Assembly (NCBI RefSeq): GCF_020554865.1
Contig: NZ_JAJCIC010000019.1
Location: 1 to 64,000 of the forward strand
Direction: 5' to 3'
Source: Lacrimispora sp. 210928-DFI.3.58
GTDB taxonomy: Bacteria > Bacillota > Clostridia > Lachnospirales > Lachnospiraceae
DNA length: 64,000 nt
The position numbers and the translations under genes were made by a program. Under the pieces are notes generated by a model that saw only the letters and a list, made by a program, of their open reading frames with translations, was not told the origin of the DNA and ran no database searches. Below, piece after piece: positions 34,657 through 43,136 of this stretch (the first letter of the stretch is position 1; every line of letters begins with the position of its first letter).

Positions 34657-36859
34657 GATCGATGTGGTGCGCATCCGGGAAAATTCCATTACGCTGAACG
34701 GCTGGGTGATCGGAAGGTCACCGGAGAGCAGGGCCACCTTCCGGGTGGAGGACGACCATCACCGTCCTGTGAAATTTAAGCATGTCTCCACCCGCAGGGA
34801 TGATGTGAGCCAGATTTATTTTAAGAGGACCTGTGACAGAGAGTTTGGCTTTGATATCCAGTTCCCCTATGAGAGAGGGAAGGATTACTGGCTCCTCATA
34901 CGCTGTGAGGGGCGTCAGGCAAAGATCAAATACAATGAGAGCCTGATCGCAAAGAGGGCCAGTGTTGCCCACAAGCGCATGGAGAAGATCAAGGACCTGA
35001 TGAACATGGAGACCGTCCATGTGGCTCTTGACTTCTGGAAGGAGCATGGCCTCCGCGCCCTGGTGTTAAAGTCGCGCCATAAGCTGGCAGGACTTGACAA
35101 TGACTATGATTACGGGGAGTGGTATGACCTGATAAAACCCACGGAGGAAGAACTGGAAAACCAGAGAAATACCCATTTTGCATATGAGCCCCTGCTGTCT
35201 GTGGTGATCCCGGCCTATAAGACACCGGAGCGGTACTTAAGAGAGATGCTGGATTCGATCCTGGCTCAGACCTACACCAACTGGGAGGTGTGCATTGCAG
35301 ACGGAAGTCCCAGGGGCCAGAGCTTAGAGCGCATTCTACAGAGATATGCAGAGAAGGATTCGCGGATCCGCTTCCAGATATTGGGAGGCAACAGGGGGAT
35401 TGCCGGCAATACCAATGCTGCCCTTGAAATGGCCCGGGGAGATTATGTGATCCTGGCAGATCACGATGATACCCTGCCGTCCCATGCATTTTACGAGGTG
35501 GCAAAGGCAGTGAATGAGCATCCTGACTGCGATGTGATCTATTCGGATGAGGATAAGCTGGATATGGATGGGAAGGCACTGTTTGACCCTCATTTTAAGC
35601 CTGACTTTAATGGGGATCTGCTTACCAGTGTGAATTATATCTGCCATCTGTTTATTGTAAAGAAGGAGCTTCTGAAGCAGGTGGGGGGCTTCCGGCAGGA
35701 GTTTGACGGAGCCCAGGATTATGATTTTATCTTCCGGTGCACGGAGGCTGCAAAGGGGATCCATCATATTCCGAAGGTGCTCTACCATTGGCGCTGCCAC
35801 CAGGATTCCACGGCCAGCAATCCGGAGAGCAAGATGTATGCCTTTGAGGCCGGCTCCAGAGCCATTATGGCCCACTATGAGCGGATGGGGATCCGGGCGG
35901 AGAAGGTGGAAAAGGGTGTGGACTACGGCATTTACCATACCACCTTCCGGATCCAGGGAGAGCCTCTTATATCGGTGATCATTCCCAACAAGGACCACAG
36001 AGATGACCTGGACGTGTGCGTGCGCTCCCTGCTGGAACGCTCCTCCTACCGGAATCTGGAATTTATTGTGGTGGAGAACAACAGCACAGAGCCAGCCACC
36101 TTTGCATACTACGAGAAAATGCAGGCGGAGCATCCGAATTTCCATGTGGTGACATGGGAGAAGGGCTTTAATTATTCTGCCATCAACAACTTCGGCACAT
36201 CCTTTGCAAAGGGCGAATATCTTCTGCTGTTAAACAATGACACAGAGCTCATAGAGCCGGACAGCATAAAGGAGATGCTGGGCTTCTGCCAGCGGGAGGA
36301 TGTGGGCATTGCGGGGGCAAGGCTCCTCTATGGAGATGATACCATCCAGCATGCGGGAGTGGTGATCGGCTTTGGAGGCATTGCAGGACATACCTTTATC
36401 GGGCTTCACAAGGCGGAGAACAGCTACTTCCACAGGGCGATGTGCGCTCAGGATTACAGTGCCGTGACGGCTGCCTGCCTGATGACAAAGAAGTCCGTAT
36501 TTGAGGCTGTGGGAGGCTTGAGTGAGGAGCTGGCCGTTGCCTTCAATGACATTGATTACTGCATGAAAGTGCGGGCCCTGGGGAAACTGGTAGTATATGC
36601 ACCATATGCCTGCCTGTACCATTATGAATCCAAATCCAGGGGCCTGGAGGATACGCCCCAAAAGGTGGAGCGGTTTAACCGCGAGGTGGCTATTTTTATT
36701 AAGAAATGGCCGGATATCATCAGAGAGGGCGACCCTTATTACAATCCCAACCTGACTCTGCGCAAATCCAACTTCGCCCTTCGCGACCTGTTAAAGGAGA
36801 AGATCGGCGAGCCCTATGACCTGGCGGTCTATGACAAGTTTGCACCGGAGGAGAAATAG
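34646..36859 (+). CDS. Tandem GT2 glycosyltransferase
   Basis: A 737-aa protein with two GT-A domains. The N-terminal about 175 residues form a non-catalytic segment of unknown fold. Domain 1 begins LSVVIPAYKTPERYLREML near residue 188, with ADHDDTLPSHAF and SDEDKLD. Domain 2 begins ISVIIPNKDHRDDLDVCV near residue 440, with LLLNNDTELIEPDS and FNDIDYCMKVRALG. Both keep acidic metal-binding motifs, so each may be active and add a different sugar, as in bifunctional rhamnan or O-antigen enzymes. It overlaps the previous gene by 11 bp and abuts the next. Confidence 0.9.
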   Translation: MKYKIDVVRIRENSITLNGWVIGRSPESRATFRVEDDHHRPVKFKHVSTRRDDVSQIYFKRTCDREFGFDIQFPYERGKDYWLLIRCEGRQAKIKYNESLIAKRASVAHKRMEKIKDLMNMETVHVALDFWKEHGLRALVLKSRHKLAGLDNDYDYGEWYDLIKPTEEELENQRNTHFAYEPLLSVVIPAYKTPERYLREMLDSILAQTYTNWEVCIADGSPRGQSLERILQRYAEKDSRIRFQILGGNRGIAGNTNAALEMARGDYVILADHDDTLPSHAFYEVAKAVNEHPDCDVIYSDEDKLDMDGKALFDPHFKPDFNGDLLTSVNYICHLFIVKKELLKQVGGFRQEFDGAQDYDFIFRCTEAAKGIHHIPKVLYHWRCHQDSTASNPESKMYAFEAGSRAIMAHYERMGIRAEKVEKGVDYGIYHTTFRIQGEPLISVIIPNKDHRDDLDVCVRSLLERSSYRNLEFIVVENNSTEPATFAYYEKMQAEHPNFHVVTWEKGFNYSAINNFGTSFAKGEYLLLLNNDTELIEPDSIKEMLGFCQREDVGIAGARLLYGDDTIQHAGVVIGFGGIAGHTFIGLHKAENSYFHRAMCAQDYSAVTAACLMTKKSVFEAVGGLSEELAVAFNDIDYCMKVRALGKLVVYAPYACLYHYESKSRGLEDTPQKVERFNREVAIFIKKWPDIIREGDPYYNPNLTLRKSNFALRDLLKEKIGEPYDLAVYDKFAPEEK

Positions 36860-37867
36860 ATGGAAAAAAAAGTGACAGTGGTAATACCCAATTACAACGG
36901 TCTCGGATTTATGGAGCCCTGCTTCAGGGCTCTTGACAGTCAGGCGTGCAGGGATTTTTCCGTGCTGGTGGTGGACAATGGGTCTACGGACGGAAGTGTG
37001 GAATGGCTGAAGGAGAGAGGGATCCCGTCCGTTTTCCTTGAGACCAACACCGGGTTCTCCGGCGCAGTTAACTGCGGGATCAAGGCAGCGGATACTCCTT
37101 ATGTGATCCTTCTCAACAACGACACGGAGCCGGACAGCCATTATATAGGGGAAATGATAAAGGCCATTGAGCGATCCCCGAAGATCTTTTCCGTGAGCAG
37201 CAAGATGATACAGCTGTACCACAAAGAGCTTATGGACGATGCCGGGGATATGTACAGCCTGATGGGCTGGGCATATCAGCGAGGGGTAGGACGCCCTTCC
37301 TCAGGCTATAACAGGGCCTGCCGCATCTTTTCTGCCTGCGCAGGGGCAGCGATCTACCGCAGGGAGGTATTTGATGAGATCGGCCTTTTTGACGAGATGC
37401 ATTTTGCCTACCTGGAGGATATCGATGTGGGCTACCGCGCCAGGATCGCAGGGTATGACAATATCTACTGTCCCAGCGCAGTGGTGTACCATGTGGGAAG
37501 CGGCACCAGCGGCTCCCGGTACAATCCCTTTAAGGTGAGGCTGGCTGCCCGCAACAATATCTATCTCAACTATAAGAATATGCCGCTGCCCCAGCTGGTG
37601 CTCAATGCCCCGTTCCTGGCTGCAGGGATCGCGGTAAAATACCTGTTTTTCCGGAAGAACGGTTTTGGAGGGGATTACCTGAATGGCTTAAAGGAAGGGC
37701 TCTCTACAGCGGGAAAATGCCGCCGGGTACCCTGGAAAAAAGAAAATCTTAAGAATTACGTTGCGATCGAATGGGAGCTGATCACCGGGACGATACTCTA
37801 TATCTATGAATTTTCTGTGAGACAGATGGCCAAAAGGCACAAGATACAGGAAACAAAGGAAATGTGA
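36860..37867 (+). CDS. GT2 glycosyltransferase, rhamnosyltransferase-like
   Basis: A 335-aa GT-A enzyme. It starts VTVVIPNYNGLGFMEPCF, then VVDNGSTDGSVEW, ILLNNDTEPD, and YLEDIDVGYRARIAG, the ED-x-D motif of the WcaA / rhamnosyltransferase group. The C-terminal part contains aromatic, weakly hydrophobic helices (NAPFLAAGIAVKYLFF) suggesting membrane association. It begins immediately at the stop of the tandem GT2 gene and is the last gene of this run before the repeat element at 37950. Confidence 0.9.
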   Translation: MEKKVTVVIPNYNGLGFMEPCFRALDSQACRDFSVLVVDNGSTDGSVEWLKERGIPSVFLETNTGFSGAVNCGIKAADTPYVILLNNDTEPDSHYIGEMIKAIERSPKIFSVSSKMIQLYHKELMDDAGDMYSLMGWAYQRGVGRPSSGYNRACRIFSACAGAAIYRREVFDEIGLFDEMHFAYLEDIDVGYRARIAGYDNIYCPSAVVYHVGSGTSGSRYNPFKVRLAARNNIYLNYKNMPLPQLVLNAPFLAAGIAVKYLFFRKNGFGGDYLNGLKEGLSTAGKCRRVPWKKENLKNYVAIEWELITGTILYIYEFSVRQMAKRHKIQETKEM

Positions 37868-37949
37868 ACTTTTACCGAAATTAAGAGAAATTTTATGGAA
37901 TAATGATGAGTTATCATGTATAATAACAAAGATATTTACGGTAAACTTT

Positions 37950-38056
37950 CATGCGCCCGGCAGCGGACGCGCCACCATACCATAAAGGTCTGGCGGGCGC
38001 ATTTGGCATACCTGAATACAAGCCGCCTATCCGGCGGCAGGACTTTCATAGCAAAG
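37950..38056 (+). repeat. Dispersed structured intergenic element, copy B (full length)
   Basis: A second full copy of the element at 30429. Stem changes are compensated: AAGGTCT here can still pair with GGACTTT through two G-U pairs where copy A has AAAGTCC. The terminal hairpin GCCGCC-TATCC-GGCGGC is at 38022-38038. It ends about 30 nt before the start of the second priming transferase. The remainder of the 219-bp gap holds a TATAAT at 37919-37924 with a poor -35. Confidence 0.8.
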
Positions 38057-38086
38057 GGGATCCCTGAGAAATCAAGGTGATATACA

Positions 38087-39505
38087 ATGATAAAAGATAA
38101 CCAGAAAAGGCTGAACCGCATACATGTCCTTCTGGATGCCCTGGTGATCATCCTGGCCTATGCCCTGGCGTGGTTCATTATTGTCAGCGGCATGGTGGTT
38201 CCTCTCCATGGGGAGGCGTTGGAGCCACAGGTATACTTTGCGGCCCTTATTTTTATTGTGCCTGTTTACCTGATCCTGTATGGGTGCTTCCACCTCTATA
38301 CACCTAAGCGGATCCAGGGAAGAAGGCTGGAATTTGCCAATATCTGTAAGGCCAATGTGATCGGGCTGATGCTTTTTACCTTCATCCTCTTTGGAGGACG
38401 CAGGCTGATCGTACATCTGGGCTATTTCTCCACCAGGATGATCCTGGCATTTTTCGTTATCAACATTATCCTGCTGGAAGCAGAGCGGATGGCAATACGC
38501 TTATTCTTGCGCTCTCTGCGGACCAACGGATATAATCAGAAGCATATTCTCCTCATCGGCTACAGCCGTGCAGCAGAAGGCTTTATAGACAGGGTGAGGC
38601 TGAATCCTGAATGGGGATACCACATCCAGGGAATACTGGATGACCATAAGGCAGCAGGGTATTCCTATAAAAATGTCCGCATACTGGGGACAACGGATCA
38701 GCTGGAGGCATTTCTGGACGCCAATACACTGGATGAGATCGCCATTACATTAAGCATCAAGGAATATGCGAATCTGGAACAGATCGTGGCTGCCTGCGAG
38801 AAATCAGGCGTTCATACGAAATTCATTCCAGATTACAATAATATGATACCTACCATACCGTACATGGAGGATCTCCAGGGACTTCCTGTGATCCATATCC
38901 GCCATGTGCCCCTTACAGGGGTATTTAATGCGACCATGAAGCGTTGTGTGGATATTGTGGGTGCGCTGTTCGGCCTTGTGGTATTTTCACCGGTCATGCT
39001 GGCGACAGCGGCCCTTATTAAGCTTACATCGCCGGGACCTGTGTTCTACAGCCAGGAGCGCATTGGGCTTCACAACCGCCCCTTTAGGATGTACAAGTTC
39101 CGCTCCATGGAGGTGCAGGATCCGAATAAGGAGCAAAGTCAGTGGACAACACCCCATGACCCCAGAGTGACCTCTGTGGGACGTTTTATACGAAAGACAA
39201 GTATTGACGAGACACCTCAGTTCTTTAATGTCCTTATCGGTGACATGAGCCTGGTGGGCCCCAGGCCGGAGAGGCCGCTTTTTGTGGAGAGATTTAAGGA
39301 GGAGATCCCCAGATATATGATCAAGCACCAGGTACGCCCCGGACTTACAGGCTGGGCGCAGGTCAACGGATACCGGGGAGATACCTCCATTACAAAGCGC
39401 ATTGAGCATGATCTGTATTACATTGAAAACTGGAGCTTGGGCTTTGACTTCAAAATCATGTTTTTGACAGTTTTTAAAGGCTTTATTAATAAAAATGCAT
39501 ACTGA
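38087..39505 (+). CDS. Undecaprenyl-phosphate sugar phosphotransferase (second priming glycosyltransferase)
   Basis: A 472-aa membrane enzyme of the WbaP/WcaJ/CpsE type. It has four N-terminal hydrophobic helices, a central Rossmann-like domain (HILLIGYSRAAEGFIDRV), a fifth helix, and the catalytic domain with LTSPGPVFYSQERIGLHNRP, FRMYKFRSME, IRKTSIDETPQFFNVLIGDM and LVGPRPERP. It would load a hexose-1-phosphate on the lipid carrier. It is similar in length and layout to the enzyme at 20057 but clearly diverged, so the locus may prime two polymers. AAGGTGAT precedes the start. Confidence 0.93.
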   Translation: MIKDNQKRLNRIHVLLDALVIILAYALAWFIIVSGMVVPLHGEALEPQVYFAALIFIVPVYLILYGCFHLYTPKRIQGRRLEFANICKANVIGLMLFTFILFGGRRLIVHLGYFSTRMILAFFVINIILLEAERMAIRLFLRSLRTNGYNQKHILLIGYSRAAEGFIDRVRLNPEWGYHIQGILDDHKAAGYSYKNVRILGTTDQLEAFLDANTLDEIAITLSIKEYANLEQIVAACEKSGVHTKFIPDYNNMIPTIPYMEDLQGLPVIHIRHVPLTGVFNATMKRCVDIVGALFGLVVFSPVMLATAALIKLTSPGPVFYSQERIGLHNRPFRMYKFRSMEVQDPNKEQSQWTTPHDPRVTSVGRFIRKTSIDETPQFFNVLIGDMSLVGPRPERPLFVERFKEEIPRYMIKHQVRPGLTGWAQVNGYRGDTSITKRIEHDLYYIENWSLGFDFKIMFLTVFKGFINKNAY

Positions 39506-39509
39506 TATG

Positions 39510-39545
39510 CATGCCGCCTTGGGGCGGCAAAGTTTTCATAGCAAT
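39510..39545 (+). repeat. Dispersed GCCGCC-hairpin element, copy D (tail only)
   Basis: GCCGCC-TTGG-GGCGGC forms a hairpin followed by a TTTTCATAGCAA tail like that of copy B. It sits between the priming transferase and the LCP gene, 12 bp before the chosen LCP start. Confidence 0.65.
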
Positions 39546-39557
39546 GAGGATGAACGC

Positions 39558-41642
39558 ATGAATCGTGAATTTGACAGGGAGTATGATCTGGAAGATGGGA
39601 AGGTAAGAGGCCGCAGCCGCCGGCGTGAAGCCGGGGCTTCAGGAAGGGCCGATTCACATACAACGGGAAGAAGCGGGGCATCCCGCAGGGAGGGAGCTTC
39701 GGAAAGCCATACATTTACCCCGGCCTACAGCCGCAGTACGGAGAGAACAGCAGGCGCCGCAGTGCGGGACAGCGCAATGCACAGAAGCGGCAGCCAGGGG
39801 ACGAAAAGAGGCAGAGGACGGGCATCACAGGATCCTGCCAGGCAGGAGATCAAGAGGCGCCGCCGCCGGATCATCACCATGATCATTGCGGAGATCCTTG
39901 TACTTTGCATGTTTTTTGGAATCCGCTATGTGAAACAAAAGGAATCCCTTATCAGAAGAGATGACACAGTAAAAAAGGAAGATTTTACCAATACCAACCT
40001 CTCTTTTGAAAAAGAGGAGATCATGAAAGGGTACTGGACGATTGCTCTCTTTGGAGTTGACAGCCGTAACGGTTCTCTGGGCAAGGGAAATCTGTCGGAT
40101 GTGATCATCATCTGCAATATTAACCAGGGAACGGGCGAGATCAAGCTGGTAAGCGTATTCCGTGATTCCTATCTGAATGTTGATGACAATGGAACCTACA
40201 ATAAGATCAATGAAGCATATTTCCTGGGAGGTCCCAGTCAGGCGATCAAAGCGCTGAATAAGAATCTGGATCTGCAGATTGACGATTATGCCACCTTTAA
40301 CTGGAAGGCAGTGGCGGATGCGATCAATATCCTGGGAGGCGTGGATGTAGAGCTGAGCAAGGCAGAGTTCTACTATATCAATGCCTATATCACAGAGACG
40401 GTAAAGGCTACCAACGTGGCGTCCGTACACCTAAAGCAGGCCGGCATGAACCATCTGGACGGCGTTCAGGCGGTGGCTTATGCAAGGCTCAGGAAGATGG
40501 ACACGGACTTTGCAAGGACGGAGCGCCAGAGAAAGATCATCCAGCTCTGCTTTGATAAGTTGAAGCAGTCAAATTTCTCTGTTATCAATAACGTAATGGA
40601 GGTAGTTCTGGCACAGATTGAGAGCAGCGTTACACTGAATGATATCATACCGGCTGCTAAGAATCTGACGAAATATACCATTGCAGGCACGATGGGCTTC
40701 CCGGCAGCGAGAAGTGATGCTATGATGGGAAAGAAGGGCGCCTGTGTGATCCCACAGACCCTGGAGAGCAATGTGATCGCACTTCATCAGTTCCTGTTCG
40801 ATGAGGAGGATTACCAGCCCAGCGATATGGTAAAGAAGATCAGTGCAAAGATTTCCGCTGATTCCGGTCTTTACAGTGAGGGAACTCCGATCGATCATGT
40901 GGGTACGGACGGCGGATATATACCGAAGCCCACAGAAGCCACAAAGGCCACAGAGGCAGAGGAAAGAGAGTCTGAGAAAGAGGACGAGTCTGAGAGCAGT
41001 ACCAGTGAGACAGATGAGAGCATCATTGACGGCGAGCATGAGTGGGAACTGGAGACGGATGAGGACGGCAATGTGATCGATCCGCCGGAGGATTATGAAG
41101 AGGGAAGCGGAAGATATCCCGGAAGCCTGCGGCCGTCCGGAAGTACGCGTCCGAATGACGGTGATGATGAAGAGCAGAACACTCCGGGGGGAACCATAAC
41201 GCCGGGAGGAACTACCAGACCAGGAGGAACGACCACACCGGGCGGGACCATTTCTCCGGGAGGAACGACCAGGCCGGGAGGAACAACGACTCCGGGCGGA
41301 ACGACTACCCCGGGAGGAACATTATCCCCAGGAGGGACCACCACACCGGGCGGGACCATATCCCCTGGTGGAACGACCACGCCGGGCGGGACCATATCTC
41401 CGGGAGGGACCACCACGCCGGGCGGGACCATATCTCCGGGAGGAACGACCACACCAGGAGGCTCCTCACATGGGCCGGGTTCCTCTCAAATCACATCTCC
41501 CGGCAGTACGGGCAGCACCCGTGAGTCAACAGCTGCTTCACCGGGAGGAAACAGAGGAACTATGAGCCCCTATCCGGGAGCGCTGAATAATGAGGATGAT
41601 AACACAGGCTCTGGCTCTGTTATCATCGGCCCGGGTATCTGA
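39558..41642 (+). CDS. LytR-CpsA-Psr (LCP) family glycopolymer ligase with PGGT repeat tail
   Basis: A 694-aa type II membrane protein. A long basic cytoplasmic N-terminus (rich in Arg, about 95 residues) is followed by one helix (IITMIIAEILVLCMFFGI) and the LCP domain: LFGVDSRNGSLGKGNLSDVI, VSVFRDSYLNV, YARLRKMDTDFARTERQRK. An acidic Ser/Glu region follows. The C-terminal tail has sixteen [TSR]PGGT[TIL]-type hexapeptides and is probably extended in or beyond the cell wall. LCP enzymes attach lipid-linked polymers to peptidoglycan. ATG 39558 has GAGGAT upstream; the in-frame ATG at 39495 would overlap the upstream gene and the repeat. Confidence 0.9.
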   Translation: MNREFDREYDLEDGKVRGRSRRREAGASGRADSHTTGRSGASRREGASESHTFTPAYSRSTERTAGAAVRDSAMHRSGSQGTKRGRGRASQDPARQEIKRRRRRIITMIIAEILVLCMFFGIRYVKQKESLIRRDDTVKKEDFTNTNLSFEKEEIMKGYWTIALFGVDSRNGSLGKGNLSDVIIICNINQGTGEIKLVSVFRDSYLNVDDNGTYNKINEAYFLGGPSQAIKALNKNLDLQIDDYATFNWKAVADAINILGGVDVELSKAEFYYINAYITETVKATNVASVHLKQAGMNHLDGVQAVAYARLRKMDTDFARTERQRKIIQLCFDKLKQSNFSVINNVMEVVLAQIESSVTLNDIIPAAKNLTKYTIAGTMGFPAARSDAMMGKKGACVIPQTLESNVIALHQFLFDEEDYQPSDMVKKISAKISADSGLYSEGTPIDHVGTDGGYIPKPTEATKATEAEERESEKEDESESSTSETDESIIDGEHEWELETDEDGNVIDPPEDYEEGSGRYPGSLRPSGSTRPNDGDDEEQNTPGGTITPGGTTRPGGTTTPGGTISPGGTTRPGGTTTPGGTTTPGGTLSPGGTTTPGGTISPGGTTTPGGTISPGGTTTPGGTISPGGTTTPGGSSHGPGSSQITSPGSTGSTRESTAASPGGNRGTMSPYPGALNNEDDNTGSGSVIIGPGI
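41181..41468 (+). repeat. 18-bp coding tandem repeat (16 units, PGGT)
   Basis: Sixteen in-frame 18-bp units each encode X-P-G-G-T-X, with X being Thr, Ser, Arg, Ile or Leu; the last unit ends PGGSS. Towards the 3' end a 36-bp double unit (TPGGTI SPGGTT) repeats. Units vary at wobble positions. Because the unit is a multiple of three, length changes would keep the frame. Confidence 0.95.
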
Positions 41643-41659
41643 GTACGCAGAGAGCTTTG

Positions 41660-41706
41660 AGAGGATATTGCAGAAAGCCAAAGGCTTTGCGGTATCCTCT
41701 TATTTG
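41660..41706 (+). terminator. Rho-independent terminator after the LCP gene
   Basis: AGAGGATA (41660-41667) pairs with TATCCTCT (41693-41700) and AAAGCC with GGCTTT inside it, followed by TTATTTG. It lies 18 bp past the LCP stop and before the HtrA-like gene. Confidence 0.75.
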
Positions 41707-41746
41707 TAGAGAGATTTATTCCATAAGTGAGAAAGGGGATAATGGT

Positions 41747-43081
41747 ATGTATGACAGGGATCAACAGTCCCGTTATGAGGAGGAGCGGCCTAAGAAAGGC
41801 GGCATATTAAAGAAGGCAGCCCTGATCACTGCCGGCGCGGTTCTCTTTGGGACGGTAGCTGGCGCTGTGATGGTAGGCATTCATGTGGCAGCATCGGGAA
41901 TGATCGGGAATATGTATGCATCGGTGATGGCCCAGGGAAGTGCCTCTGCGCCAACGCAGGCAGAGACAGCAGAGGAGACGCAGCAGGAGAAAAGAGAAAA
42001 AGCGGGAAGCGGCAAAAAGGAATCCATAGCCCCATCGGCATCGCTGGTTACGGATGTATCCTCCATTGTGGAGCAGGCCATGCCTTCCGTGGTAGCCATT
42101 ACCAGCACGGCTGTTTATCAGACCAACAATTTTGGCTATGGCTGGCTCTTTGGATATGGCGGCCAGACATATGAGGTGCCCAGCAGCGGCTCAGGCATCA
42201 TTATCAGTGAAAATGACACAGAGCTCTTGATCGTTACCAATAACCATGTGGTAGAGTCCTCCACCTCCCTGAAGGTAGCTTTTATTGATGACGAGGTTGT
42301 GGATGCGGACATTAAGGGAACGGATACGGATACCGATCTCGCGATCATTGCTGTTCCTTTAGAGAAAATACCGGCTGACACCAAAAGCAAGATTTCCATT
42401 GCCACTCTGGGAAATTCGGATGAGCTGAAGGTGGGACAGGGCGTGATCGCCATTGGAAATGCCCTGGGCTATGGGCAGTCCGTTACAGTGGGCTATGTCA
42501 GCGCCTTAAACAGGGAGGTGCGGACCTCTGATAACTCTACCAGAACACTGCTTCAGACAGATGCAGCGATCAATCCCGGAAACAGCGGCGGAGCCTTGCT
42601 CAATATGCAGGGACAGGTGATCGGCATCAATGCAGCGAAATATTCCTCCACGGACGTAGAGGGGATTGGCTATGCGATCCCGATCTCCAAGGTGGAGGAC
42701 ATTCTGGGGCAGCTGATGAAGGGAAAGACCAGAAAGGAAGTTTCACAGGAAAAGCGCGGATATCTGGGGATCCAGGGAACCAGCGTGGATCAGGAGACAG
42801 CCAAAGCCTTTGGAATGCCTCAGGGCGTGTTTGTGTATAAGATACTGGCTGACGGCGCTGCCACAGGCACAGACCTCAGGGAGAAGGATATTATCACAAA
42901 GGTGGATGGCCAGAGAATAAAAAATATGACAGATCTCCAGTCACTTTTGGCCTATTATGAAATTGGGGAGCAGATAGAGCTGACAGTAGAGACGCAGGAA
43001 AGCGGCGAGTACCGGGAGCATGTTGTGACAGTGACTCTTGCAGCCATGCCTGAGGGATCTGAACAGACCCTGCAGGAATAA
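41747..43081 (+). CDS. HtrA-like S1C serine protease with PDZ domain
   Basis: A 444-aa membrane-anchored protease. A short basic cytoplasmic N-terminus is followed by one helix (AALITAGAVLFGTVAGAVMV). The trypsin-like domain has the triad His in VTNNHVVESS, Asp in TDTDLAIIAV and Ser in NPGNSGGALLN. A PDZ domain occupies the last about 100 residues (RGYLGIQGTSVD, LREKDIITKVDGQRI). It degrades or refolds damaged exported proteins outside the membrane. The start is ATG 41747, with GAAAGGGGAT upstream; longer frames lack a site. Confidence 0.95.
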   Translation: MYDRDQQSRYEEERPKKGGILKKAALITAGAVLFGTVAGAVMVGIHVAASGMIGNMYASVMAQGSASAPTQAETAEETQQEKREKAGSGKKESIAPSASLVTDVSSIVEQAMPSVVAITSTAVYQTNNFGYGWLFGYGGQTYEVPSSGSGIIISENDTELLIVTNNHVVESSTSLKVAFIDDEVVDADIKGTDTDTDLAIIAVPLEKIPADTKSKISIATLGNSDELKVGQGVIAIGNALGYGQSVTVGYVSALNREVRTSDNSTRTLLQTDAAINPGNSGGALLNMQGQVIGINAAKYSSTDVEGIGYAIPISKVEDILGQLMKGKTRKEVSQEKRGYLGIQGTSVDQETAKAFGMPQGVFVYKILADGAATGTDLREKDIITKVDGQRIKNMTDLQSLLAYYEIGEQIELTVETQESGEYREHVVTVTLAAMPEGSEQTLQE

Positions 43082-43136
43082 GGAACAGAACAAAGCTTAT
43101 ATGGTGACAGGCCAGAACTGAGAGAGGAGAGAACGT

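Noticed and set aside
41093..41452. Minus-strand ORF rich in VVPPGD repeats
   Set aside because: It is the antisense shadow of the PGGT repeat of the LCP gene.
41181..41468. CRISPR-like regular spacing
   Set aside because: The 18-bp units are contiguous, in frame and coding; there are no spacers.
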